Source of the DNA: Plantago ovata
Taxonomy: Eukaryota > Streptophyta > Magnoliopsida > Lamiales > Plantaginaceae
Assembly: GCA_028274465.1 (NCBI GenBank)
Contig: CM051456.1
Span: forward strand, 115,001,397-115,065,396
DNA: 64,000 bases
Reading direction: 5' to 3'
Part shown: one piece after another, positions 11,550-24,599 of the stretch
Layout: each line of letters begins with the position of its first letter
Numbering within the stretch: the stretch's first letter is position 1
The notes under the pieces: generated by a model
Told to the model about the DNA's origin: nothing
The model's input: the letters and a program-made list of their open reading frames with translations, nothing else
The model's database searches: none
Position numbers and translations under genes: made by a program

Positions 11550-12235
11550 GCAAATGAAGTGTAGATGATAGACCTGTCGAATACAATTATTGTTCTAAAA
11601 GTATTGCATAGTAGACCTGCCAAATACAATAATTGTTCTAAAGTATTGCGGAGTAGACCCATCGAACATTGTTTTTGTTTTAAAGTATTGCGGAATAGAC
11701 ATGTCGAATGCGGTTAGTGTTCTAAGCTATTATGGAATAGATCCGTCGAACACAATTAATGTTCTAAACTATTGCGGAATAAACATGTCAAACAAAGTTA
11801 GCGTTCTAAATTACTTCCTTTCTCCATCTCAATAATAAGTTTCTAAAAAAATTTGATCAATCTTGATCACAAATCACTCTCAAATTATACAACATAAAAT
11901 ATATGATAAAACTAATATGTGATATTGTACTTTATTTGCCTTCATAATATAATTTTATTTCATTTTATCTTGTATAATTTGGAAGTAATTTGTGGTTAAA
12001 GTTGGTCAAAGTTTTTAGCTTAGGAACTAACTAACTAATGAATTGGAGGAATTATTATGGAATAAAATCGTCGAACACAGTTAATGCCCTAAACGATTGT
12101 GAAATAGGCCACCAAACGCAGTTAGTTATAAACTAATACCGAATAAACACATCTAGCACAAATAGTATTCTAATTAATTGCAAATAGATCAGTTGAACAC
12201 AACTAACTAATGTTCTAAATAATTTCAGAATAAAC
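11550..12235. repeat. 42-bp tandem satellite, interrupted by a MITE
   Basis: Diverged units with the pattern GTTCTAAA.TATTGCGGAATAGAC..GTCGAACACAATTA start at 11592, 11635, 11677, 11719, 11761 and 11803, a 42-bp period. The pattern resumes after the MITE, with recognisable starts near 12085, 12125, 12166 and 12212. Roughly a dozen units in all. No coding content. Confidence 0.85.
11812..12054. mobile_element. Stowaway-like MITE inserted in the 42-bp satellite
   Basis: About 243 bp with long imperfect inverted halves: the left part (CTTCCTTTCTCCATCTCAAT ... TCACAAAT.ACT) matches the complement of the right part (ATTCCTCCAATTC ... CCACAAATTACTTCC). It is bordered by TA on both sides. Removing it joins GTTCTAAAT to TTATGGAATAAA, restoring the satellite pattern, so this is a precise insertion at TA. 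Tc1/mariner-type MITE by target site and CTCC-style ends. Confidence 0.8.
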
Positions 12236-12799
12236 TTGTAGTCCACGATAGTGCATCGAACCCATTTACCCTTGTTATACCATGACACAGATTTGGACCA
12301 ATTCCGAGAAGGAAGGTATAGCTCTAATCTTTTGTAATAGTATGTATAGGATGAAAACACCAAATATCCTTGGGAATCATTAATATTGATCGAAATAATT
12401 ATCTCTGGACCATATTCTAATTGATGTAAAATTATAGTTTCTTTTTAGTGTAATAAACAAAAACTCTCTTTTTTTGAACTACATGCATATTTTTGGCATG
12501 TTTTGTCTTAAATTGCAAAAAATAATAATAAAAAATATAAAAATACTACTTCCTCCCTCCGCCCCAATCCACCTTCACATTTGTTTTGTTAACTTTTTAG
12601 AATCACTGTCTGCCCACAAAGTAATTCAAAATTGTACAAACAAAATATTTTTGAGTTCATATAATGAAAGTAGAAAGATTACATTTTCATAATATAAATT
12701 TAAAATTATATTTTTTTCGAATAATTTAGAAATAATTAGATGTCAAAACAAATTTGGTCCTATGTGTATATAAATATGAAGAGGGATACAGGTCCTTGG

Positions 12800-13230
12800 T
12801 TAAAAGACCAAAGGTATGGAATGTTGACTTACAGGACACTGTTGTTTGAAAGGAAACAAATCATATATTGAAAGAATAATTATCAAGCTACATTCAGACG
12901 AATCCTCAACAATATCTGAAGCTAAGAGGTGAACTAATCTATTAGAAGTACGACTTATGAAACAATAAATGGAGAAGACTGAAAATTGGGGAGCAGAGTA
13001 GGATTGCAGAAAATTCAAAATTGCAAGACAATCACCTTCGCAAACAATATTGTATATTCCTTTGCAGCGAACATCTCTGCAATTTATGGAGATGGCACAT
13101 TATACAAGAATCTACAATTCCGAGCAATAACATGTCCCTGACCCTGAGAATCTCGAACAAGTTGCACGGGCACGGCTCTTCTGGTGGACCAGCGTCCACC
13201 ACGCCAGCCCCCATGCCAAACCAATGGGCA
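12800..13230 (-). pseudogene. LINE RNase H-domain relic
   Basis: On the minus strand the frame carries EGDCLAILNFLQSYSAP and, further on, CFISRTSNRLVHLLASD, which match the plant RNase H (RVT_3) domain at the C-terminus of LINE-type reverse transcriptases (the D-C motif and the R.SN..AH.LA block). Reading frame changes and stops show it is dead. Confidence 0.65.
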
Positions 13231-13369
13231 GCGTCTAAGACCCCTTAGCAAAAAGACAAAAACTACGGGGTCACTTTGCATGAAAGACAAAACTTAAGGG
13301 GGCAAAATAAAAATCTTCACGGACAAAAATGAGTTCTCAAATAAATCGAACCTGCTAGTAAAAAAGTGG

Positions 13370-14360
13370 CCGAGAAGGAAGAAAGGAAGGAGAATTGAGT
13401 CGGCTTCGAATTGAATCAACAGGTCACATCGGATTCTCCTCAACCTCAACTGTGTATTTACTGGTAGGTAATATTCTCTCTAGTTTGTTCAAATCTATCT
13501 AACTGTAAGCACACGAGTCTGTTATTATTTTATGTTACCTGCTGTAATTGTATTTGCAACCGGATTTGAAATTTCTTTTAAGAAAGTGTTCTGTTTGTTT
13601 TTTGTATGTTTTAGCTATAACCTATGGGCAATTGATTGAGAGAATGTGTAGCGTTGCTGATGTTGATTGCAATTGAGCTGTTCATTTATGAGTACTTCTA
13701 TAAAGGGGTAAATGTTTTAGAATGTCTTGAAGTGAGATTGAGACTGATTAGTTTTGTTGGATTTCAAATTGGTGTTCAGTTCAAAATGCATGAACATACT
13801 AGTTAGGGATTTTAGGGAGAGAGTTACAAGTTATGCAGGAATTTGGCAGCAGACAAGTTCTGTTCACTGAGAAATAATAATTAAGGAAATTGTTTCAATT
13901 GGTTTACAAACATATGACAGGCATAAATTCCTCCTTGTATATTTACAATTTACACCATTTGTTTGGCTACCTAATCGAATGGTTTAAAATGGTATCAATG
14001 ATCTTCTTCTGCTGTTATTTCTAGGATATTAGTCTAGGAAAGTTTACACCGACTTTTCAGGACTTCATATTGGGGTTAATCCTGTTGAACTTCGTTCTTG
14101 TTCTAGGTAATAATTGAAACCCCACTGTTCCAACTCCAGATTGTATAGAAAGAAGTCCATTGATCTCATTGGACTGATATCCAGGTTTGCTGCCATCACT
14201 AATTGACTATTTACATTGCCATCAATTATTGGTTATTTCCCTTGTTCACTAGGCTGTTAGCGTTTCACTTCTGTTCCGTGTATGTTTCATTCTTTTGGTC
14301 AATGTAATATTACCATGTCTTAACCATATTGAGTGCACTTTGCTTGATCTGATCCTTATT
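13370..14360 (+). pseudogene. Relic of the 5' part of the PGR/TMEM19 gene (unit 1)
   Basis: Blocks match the 5' region of the gene at 32800-33570 in order: 5' leader, donor and long leader intron, GGGGTTAATCCTGTTGAACTTCGTTCTTGTTC, the first coding exon region with TGTATAGAAAGAAGTCC.TTGATCTC, and the start of the next intron (TTTCA.TT.TGTT.CGTGTATGTTTC). The start codon is lost (ATGGAG has become TTGAAA) and about 40 bp are deleted after CACT.TTCCA. The relic ends before the TAR promoter. Confidence 0.75.
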
Positions 14361-14992
14361 ATTCTTGCTATAGGAATTGCTTGTTGTGACAGGAAAGGAT
14401 CATATATAAGAGTCAGTCTTGAGTTTTAGTATTATCGAAAGCTTCTTATTTTATAGTTATCTACTCTTTAAACTCAATTAATAGAACAGTAATAGTGTGG
14501 CGTGAAATCGTGACGGATTAGTACTCAAGCAATCAATTGGGGATTATATTATCAAAGCTATCCAGTGGAAAGATGGTGGCGTCAAGGACGGAGCTAGATA
14601 TATTGACTATTGAGTTTAATTAACAAACCTGATAAATTGTACTATTTCCTTATAATATTCCATCAAAGTTGTTAGTGTGATTATTAAGATGAATAATGGC
14701 AAACATGTCTTTGAAAACAAAAAACTTGGAAAATAAAATTACCTGACTTTGCTTATTCTATACTTATTGTTCACACTTCACATGGCATCCAGTCATCTCA
14801 AGCACCTCATTATATTCTAATCAACATATTGGTAGTTACTAGTTAATACCATGAGCCATGATGAATATTGTAATGTATAGCAGCAACTTGTTAACCATAA
14901 AAAAAGTCAATCAATGAATATGTAGTTCTTGAACATATTCTTTTCCGAACAGATGATACATACAATATCACTTCATACATACAAACCAAATA

Positions 14993-17889
14993 ATGGCGAA
15001 CAGTTTGTGCCTGTTGCTTTCTATTGCACTGAATATCATCTTGCTCACAACAGGGCCTTACTTGGGTAGCCATGACTGCAGAAAGCAGAAGCAACTGAGT
15101 TGGAGCCAAGAAGCTGCTGCAGAAGCTGAAGCTACTGCAGCAATTTCATGTTCCGGGAATGGAAGAGCTTATTTGGATGGCTCTGTTAATGCTGATCAGC
15201 ATCCTAATTGTGATTGCAACACATGCTATTCGGGACCTGACTGCTCCGTTTTCTTACCTGAATGTGCTGCTAACGCTGACGGGTGCGTACTTGCATACAT
15301 GCATATATACTAGCTTAGTTGGATAGTGTTTGCTTTTTGGTGATATGAATAGAATAATAGATGCTCTTGTACACACACACATATAAACCCCTTGCATACA
15401 TACATTTCACATGGGGCTTTTTGTCACTCGTCTATTAATCATCTCAACGGATATAATCATAATTCATTCCATTTTCACTCGTAAAATTAAATTTGCCACC
15501 ACCCAAAATTTGATTTTCTGCTTGATGGGAAATACATAGGGAAATTGCATTTTTAGTCCCCTAACTAGGCCCCCCTGCAAATTTGGTCACAAGTAATTAA
15601 GGATTTTGTTAATTTGGTCGTTTATATTGTTTAAATTTTGTGAAATTTGCGAAGTACTACAAACCCCTTTATACTAGTACTGATTTATAAATTATTGTGG
15701 GAAAATTTTGGGTGAGTTTAAAAATGGGGCATTTTACAAAGTGAAAAATTCTTAGTTGCTTTTTTTTTTTTTTTTTTGCGAAGATGGTGAAAAATGTAGA
15801 CGCGCTGTGAATTCAGATTCAATTGTAGGCGGTGCGGGAACGGACATTTCATCGATCAAAAAATCTTTTGCTTAGGTCTTGACAGAGCCTACAGAAGAAT
15901 AAGTAGCTTAAAAGAAGAAGCCCGAAAAAATCCCTACCTATCTACTCTATAAAGAAGGAAGTGAAAGAGTCCCATTTTCGCATAATTTGTTTCGCATTTG
16001 ATCTTGGAACGGAAGCTTTCGTTCTTCTGTATTCGACTCGGACAAATAAGTCAATCCAGTCGAATAGCAGCAAGTAAAAGCTTTGCGATGTATGTCAAAG
16101 TTTATTTGGGGTAATTTTGAAATTTAAAAGATATTTAGGCAAATATGTAATAAATTAGAATTTGGGGGACTAAAACTGCCAGTACACCTTCAAAGGAACA
16201 ATGTGGCCAAATTTGCGGAAAAACCGTATTTAGGGGACCAAAAAAGCAATTTTCTCAAAATACCCACGAAGGCACATAATGATGTTATTATAATGTTTTT
16301 TCACGCACCGGAGTCTGAAGGATGTTATTGTAATGTTTTTTCACGCACCTGAGTCTGAAGGTGGGGCTTTATGTTCAACCTGTCAAAGGTTGGCGTGGGA
16401 GAAGTGTGTTTTGGAAAATCTTATGAGTTATAATCTGTTTGTTTGTTGTGAAATTCAGCGGGGATCCATTATTCTTGGAGCCCTTCTGGGTGAAGCATGC
16501 TGCAAAGAGTGCAGTGCTAATATCAGGATGGCACAGAATGAGCTACACCTTTGGTAAACAATCCAGCAGCATCTCACCAGAACAACACAACAACATCTCA
16601 CCAGAGCTTGAAATCCATATCCGTAAAGTACATGCCCTAGCGAAAAATGCTATTACCAAAGGGAAGTACATAATTTTTGGTGTCGGATCAACTCAACTTC
16701 TAAGTGCAGCCGTATACGCCCTATCCATGAACTTATCCCCACCAGCAAGTGTAGTTGCTGCTATCCCTTCTTATCCGGTTTGTACTAAAGTATTCAGTCC
16801 ACAGTTGTAGCATTTTGTTAATTAAATTGTCTGGTAACGTTTTCCAGAATCATCTGTCTTGTGTGTAGGTTTACAAAGCGCAGACAGATTTCTTCCAAAA
16901 TACGCACTTTGAGTATAAAGGAGATGCTACTATATTCAACAACTCTTCGTACAATACAACAAACATCATTGAGTTTGTTACTTCGCCAAACAATCCTGAT
17001 GGTAGTTTAAGGAAGGCTGTCTTACAGGGTTCATCCATTCATGACCATGCTTATTATTGGCCTCATTTCACAGCAATTCCAGCCCCTGCAGATGAGGATG
17101 TAATGATTTTTACATTGTCAAAGCTAACTGGTCATGCTGGAAGTAGATTTGGGTAACTAAATTTACGTGATCCTGGTCATTATAGTCTCTATATATAGAT
17201 GGGGTTATGAAATTTAATTTTAACTGTAATTTCGCAATTGCACTTTGTTTGACAGATGGGCTATTGTGAAGGATGAGGGTGTGTACCAAAGGATGAGCAG
17301 ATATATATTTCTAGCAGAAATGGGAATCTCAAGAGAGACTCAACTCAGGGCTCTAAAACTTCTAAAAACAATTCTTCAGGGAAATGGCACTGAACTTTTC
17401 GAATTTGGGTTCCAAAGAATGAGAGATCGCTGGGAGAAACTCAGCCAAATCATATCTTTGTCTAAACGTTTCACACTTCAAGAAATCCCACCGCAGTTTT
17501 GCAGTTTCTATGAGAAAGTCAGGGAACCATCCCCAGGTGATTCTGAATCTTATCTACTTCCGTACTTCATTTCATTCTTTGTACGCTACACAATACTGCT
17601 AGTACTGGAACAGATAAGAACCTGTTAATTATCAGGTCATTGTGCATAACTAATTCAAGATGTGGTGTTAATGGCAGCTTATGCATGGTTGAGATGTGAA
17701 AGGGAAGAAGACTCAGATTGCAACGCTGTTCTCCGTGCAGCAAACATCCTAAGCCGGGCCGGTAGCTTATTTAATGTTGAAGACCGTTATACACGCCTCA
17801 GTCTTTTGAGGGATGAGGATGACTTTAACTTGTTGCTCCTTCGCCTCACCCAGCTAATACAGACTGAACACAGTGCCAGAATCTTGTGA
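14993..17889 (+). CDS. Alliinase-family / tryptophan aminotransferase-related protein, copy 1
   Basis: Five exons (14993-15282, 16459-16777, 16869-17152, 17256-17536, 17678-17889) join in phase to 461 aa. Residues about 1-22 form a hydrophobic signal peptide. An EGF-alliinase module follows (CSGNGRAYLDG ... CDCNTCYSGPDC ... C), then the alliinase C-terminal PLP-dependent fold: [36 protein letters not shown], and the Schiff-base lysine at about K288 in [15 protein letters not shown]. This layout is that of plant TAR3/TAR4-type proteins and alliinases (C-S lyases); TAA1-type enzymes make indole-3-pyruvate from tryptophan. Substrate cannot be decided here. A signal peptide suggests the secretory route or vacuole. 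Intron 1 carries a transposon absent from copy 2. Confidence 0.9.
15539..16256. mobile_element. Mutator-like non-autonomous element in intron 1 of TAR copy 1
   Basis: Terminal inverted repeats: left GGGAAATTGCATTTTTAGTCCCC, right (minus strand) GAGAAAATTGCTTTTTTGGTCCCC. A GAAATAC-like sequence borders both sides, suggesting an 8-9 bp target duplication; copy 2 has a single GGAAATTACC at the same place, so it represents the empty site. The interior (about 15790-16090) differs in composition from the rest. No transposase was seen. Confidence 0.7.
16281..16360. repeat. 40-bp tandem duplication in intron 1 of TAR copy 1
   Basis: GATGTTATTATAATG...GAGTCTGAAG at 16281-16320 is repeated at 16321-16360 with two base differences. 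TAR copy 2 has one copy at the matching place (near 20655-20692). Confidence 0.9.
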
Positions 17890-18355
17890 GCACGACGGAT
17901 TTTGTCATTAATCGGTCTCTATGGTACAAACACGCAGTTAATAATGATATTGACAAATATGCTAAGTGGTAATGTTCCTAACACACAGCTAATGTCTAAT
18001 AATCAAAGTTTGCTAGTGGGGTCTAATTGGTATACTTTATTTATGGTTGTCTTTATTTGTTATTTTATTAAAAAGTTGTATTTTGGTTTATTACTTTTAG
18101 GTCCTTGTTAGGGTTTAGTTTATATTTAAATAAATTTTTTAGGTAGGTTCGATCATTAACTTGTAGCTTATGATAGTGGATTCTGATCATCTTGGCAATT
18201 TTACGTGTTAGAATTGTTGTTTTATCTTTATTTATTTCACTGTAAACCTGGTCGTTAATAGTATCCCGTATCATCACGATGATACTAATGAGAAACACAC
18301 TTTCTTTAAGCAGTTCGATCCCAATTGTATCACATCTTTTCCGTTATGCATGTAA

Positions 18356-18498
18356 TAAGGTTCTGTTTGATTCAATTGAAAAATATTTAAACTGACTGCT
18401 CAATTTATCTAAAGTATAAAGTTCAACTAACCAAATTTGAACTAAATCATAAATGAACTGAAAGTTGTATTTTAAGTTGAATCAAACAAAATCCAAAA
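18356..18498. mobile_element. Harbinger-like MITE remnant (CTGAA family)
   Basis: GGTTCTGTTTGATTCAATTG at the left end matches the complement of TTGAATCAAACAAAATCC at the right end. The interior contains AACTGA/TTGAAC words as in the MITEs at 28919 and 58532. It sits between the two TAR units. Target duplication unclear. Confidence 0.6.
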
Positions 18499-18599
18499 GC
18501 ACCTTGTTTTCAAAATTGAAATGAAAGTCTAAAGTCTAAACTTTGCATGAAGACAAAATGTAAGGGGGCAAAATAATAATTTTCACGAACGAAAAATGA

Positions 18600-19560
18600 T
18601 CTTCTGAAAGAAATCAAACCTGGCTGAGAAGGAAGAAAGGAAGGAGAATTGAGCCGGCTTCGAATTGAATCAAGCAGGTTACATCGGATTCTCCTGAAGT
18701 GTGTATTTACAGGTAAAATTCTCTCTAGTTTGGTCAAATCTATCAAACTGTAAGCACACGAGTCTGTTACTTACTATGTTACCTGCTGTAATTGTATTTG
18801 CAGCCGGATTTGAAATTTCTTTAAGGCATTGTTTTGTTTGTTTTTGTATGTTTTAGCTATGGGCAATTGAGTGTAGCGTTTCTGATGTTGATTGCAATTG
18901 ATCTCTGCAATTATGAGTACTTCTATAAAGGGGAAAAATGTTTTAGAATATCAGATTGAAGTGAGATTGAGACTGATTAGTTTTGTTGGATTGCAAATTG
19001 GTGTTGAATGCAAAATGTGTGAACATACTAATTAGGGATTATCATCGTGGAATTACAAGTTATGCAGGGAGTTTGGGAGTGTTCTTTCTTTAGGAATTTG
19101 GCAGCGGACAAGTTCTGTTCATTGAGAAATAATAATGAAGAAAATTGTTTCAATTGGTTTACAAACATATGACAGACATAAACTCCTCCGTTTGACTACT
19201 AATCGAGTGGTTTAAAAAGGTAACAATGCTCTTCCTCGGCTGTTATTTCTAGTATATTAAGTCTAGGAAAGTTTACACCGACTTTTCAGGATTCATATTG
19301 GGGTTAATCCTGTTGAACTTCGTTCTTGTTCTAGATAATAATTGAAACCCACTGTTCCAACGCCAGATTGTATAGAAAGAAGTCCATTGATCTCTTCAGA
19401 GTTGTTTCCAGGTTTGCTGTCATGACTAATTGACTATTTACATTGCCATCAATTATTGGATATTTCCATTTTTCACTAGGACGTTAGCGTTTCACTTCTG
19501 TTCCGTGTATGTTTCTTTGTCTTGGTACCGTGCAGTAACCATTTGAGTGTTGGCTTATTC
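18600..19560 (+). pseudogene. Relic of the 5' part of the PGR/TMEM19 gene (unit 2)
   Basis: Same block order as the relic in unit 1, including GGGGTTAATCCTGTTGAACTTCG and TGTATAGAAAGAAGTCCATTGATCTC. It shares both the lost start codon and the ~40-bp deletion with unit 1, so the relic existed before the tandem duplication. It cannot encode the membrane protein. Confidence 0.75.
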
Positions 19561-20033
19561 TGATCTTTATTCTTGCTATAGGAATATATTAGAGCTAGAC
19601 TAGATGCATTGACAATTGAGTTCAATTTACAAACCTGATAAATTCTATTTCCTTAAAATATACCATCAAAGTTGTCAGTGATTATTAACATGAATAGTGG
19701 GGAACATGTCTTTGAAAACAAATAACTTGGAAAATAAAATTATCCGACTTGTACAGCTCTTGCTTACATGTGCTTCTTTCTGACTTTGCTGATTATATAC
19801 ATATTGTTCACATGACATCTAGTCATCTCAGCAGCCTCATTATATTCTAATGATCTAATCAACATGCTGGTAGTTAGTACCATGAGCCCTGATGAATACT
19901 GTAGTAATGTATAGCGACTTGTTAACTACTACAAAGAAAAGTCTGTCTCAGTCAATGAATATGTAATTCTTTAACATATTCTTTTCCGGACAGATGATAA
20001 ATACAATATCTCATCATACGTGCCAAGAAAATA

Positions 20034-22273
<2,240 letters not shown>

Positions 22274-22739
22274 TGATACAGACCGATTTTGTCATTAATC
22301 AGTGTCTATGTGATTATCATCACAAACACCACAATGTTCTTAATAATGATATCGAGAAATAAGCTAAGTGGTAATGATACCAACGAGTATAATTATCATA
22401 TGGGCAAACAACAACAAGAAATCATCTCATGACTTCTAATGTCGATAGTCTAAATTAATTCTGAAATAGTTTGATTAATCAATACAGTATCATATCCTTT
22501 GTTCTGATTGAATATTATTTAATTGCCAATAGATACCCTAGGTCACCCTCAAATAGAGAGAAAGTGATACTCATTTGTTAATTTCACATTCAATAATATT
22601 AGAGGGTGTCACAATAAATAATTAGTACCCTATCGAAATGCTCTATTATTCCCGTGGTTTCTTTACTTTAACCTTGCGTCCATGATTATATGAGATATGA
22701 CTACTTCGATAAGATCTCATATAATTATGACAACGGGAA

Positions 22740-24018
22740 TAATACGGAAAAAAATAGATTGGCAAAATATGTACTCCCTCAACTACATTCCATGATAATG
22801 GGGTTCCGGGATCTTCGATCGTTTAATTTGGCTATGCTTGGAAACATATTTGGCGTATATTACATGATCCTACTGCTTTGTTGAGCCGTGTGTTAAAATT
22901 TAAGTACTTCCCTTCCTCTAATATTTTTGATGCTTGTGTGCGCCCTTCAGATTCGTTTACGTGGAAAAGTATTTGTGAGTCGTTGTCTTTGGTTGAACAG
23001 CAGGGTGTGCGATGGAAGGTGGCACTGGGTTGGAGATTAATGTGTGGCGTGATGGATGGATTCCCAGGGACCATGGCCTCAAGCCTTTTACCCCAAATCT
23101 TTCTGTGGCTTCCTTTATAGTTGATGGAGAATGGGATGTTGACTTGTTGCGGGGCGGGGCGTTTTTTGGGAGCAGGACTTTGCTAGCATCACTAGAATAC
23201 CTTTGGCTCAGCATTGTATTGATGATGTGCGGGTTTGGCACTACTCCAAGTCGGGCTATTATTCTGTAAAGTCAGCTTATTGGCTTGCTCGGGATTTGGC
23301 AAGGTTGGCTCTCAATCATAGGCGTGGAAGCAGCAGTGGGGCGTTGGTGCAAGATTGGACCTGGGTTTGGAGGATTAACTTGCCAAATAAGGTGAAAATC
23401 TTTGTGTGGCGGGCGTTGCGAAATGCACTTCCTGTTCTGTCACAGTTGGTAAAGCGAGGCGTTAATGCGGCGGATATTTGTCCTCTTTGTGCTAATGGTT
23501 CTGAATCTCTTTTGCATTTGTTTCGGGAGTGTTCTTTTGCTAGATTGGTGTGGGCGGTGTCTAATCTACCGGGGTCAATTATCTTCTCTAGTTGTGCAGA
23601 TTTGTCTAGCTGGTTCAATAATGTACGCCTCCGATTAGTTGGGGAAGAGTTTGAGAAATTTGTGTGTAAGTGTTGGAGTATATGGTTTCAGCGCAACCGG
23701 CTTGTTCATGCATGTGAAAAGGTTGATGCAAAGGAGTTGGTGACTTTTGTGCAGCAGTATATAGACAAGTTTAAGGGTGCTAGGGACCTATATAAGAGCC
23801 GTGTGACTCCAGCAGCGGAGCCCCCTTGGCAGAAGCCTCCCTTTGGACAGGGGCTGGTGTTTTGGAAACGTGAGCCATTGCCTTGTGTAGTGAGTCCAGA
23901 AGCAGCAGAAGCGTTTGCAGCCCGGGCGGCTATTTCTTTGGCCGCTGATCTTGAGATTCTGCATATTCTTTTGGAGGGTGACTGCCTTGGCAAAGTAATA
24001 GTCTGGCACATAACTTAG
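22740..24018 (+). pseudogene. 5'-truncated LINE reverse-transcriptase relic
   Basis: Frames shift several times but keep the order of a plant LINE C-terminus: MGFRDLRSFNLAML, a VLKFKYFPSSNIFDAC block, FTWKSICESL, INVWRDGWIPR, then from about 23203 a long frame with GYYSVKSAYWLARDLAR, the zinc-binding RT domain (WRINLPNKVKIFVWRAL, CPLC...ESLLHLFREC, W) and a fragmentary RNase H start (AEAFAARAAISLA, LEGDC). The catalytic RT core is absent. The 271-codon frame at 23203-24018 is this relic, not a host gene. Confidence 0.85.
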
Positions 24019-24599
24019 CTAGCTAGGCCTTAGAACTTTTCAGTGGTCTTGTAGGCTGTAGCTGTATTTAGAACATTAATTAATTTCCCTAGAATCATCG
24101 ACTACTTTAATTAAGTGAATTATTGAAGCTGTTCTCCAGATGAATGGATCGCTTAAAGTGAAACTAGTTCTCCATAACTATTTTAACGGTTAATATTTGA
24201 TACACAAAACAAAACTGGCTGATGTTAGGCTGAATACTGCAAGACCTAAAGTAGTAGGGTATAAAATACAAGACCTAAACGTTCTTTTGCTTTTTAATCA
24301 ATAGTCTTTCATTAATTATGAGGGCGAAAAGAATAGAATGCCCCAATATTACATGCAGTAGTGCAGTACACATAAACAAATTAAACAATAGAAGAAACAC
24401 AACGGGTAGCTAGAAAATGAAATTAAGCACAACCAAGATCAACAAGTGGAAGGCATTGATCTTTATGAACAACAATAGTGAAAATTATGACAATGCAAGC
24501 AAGAATATACTTATATAAGTACGGAGTATGTAGTATAAAGGTAATAAGTAATATTATATACTCACGGTGCAACTGTTTTGGGACGCAGGAAGTTTGTTC

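Noticed and set aside
23203-24018. 271-aa host gene
   Set aside because: The frame is the zinc-binding and RNase H portion of a LINE reverse transcriptase, with frameshifts upstream.
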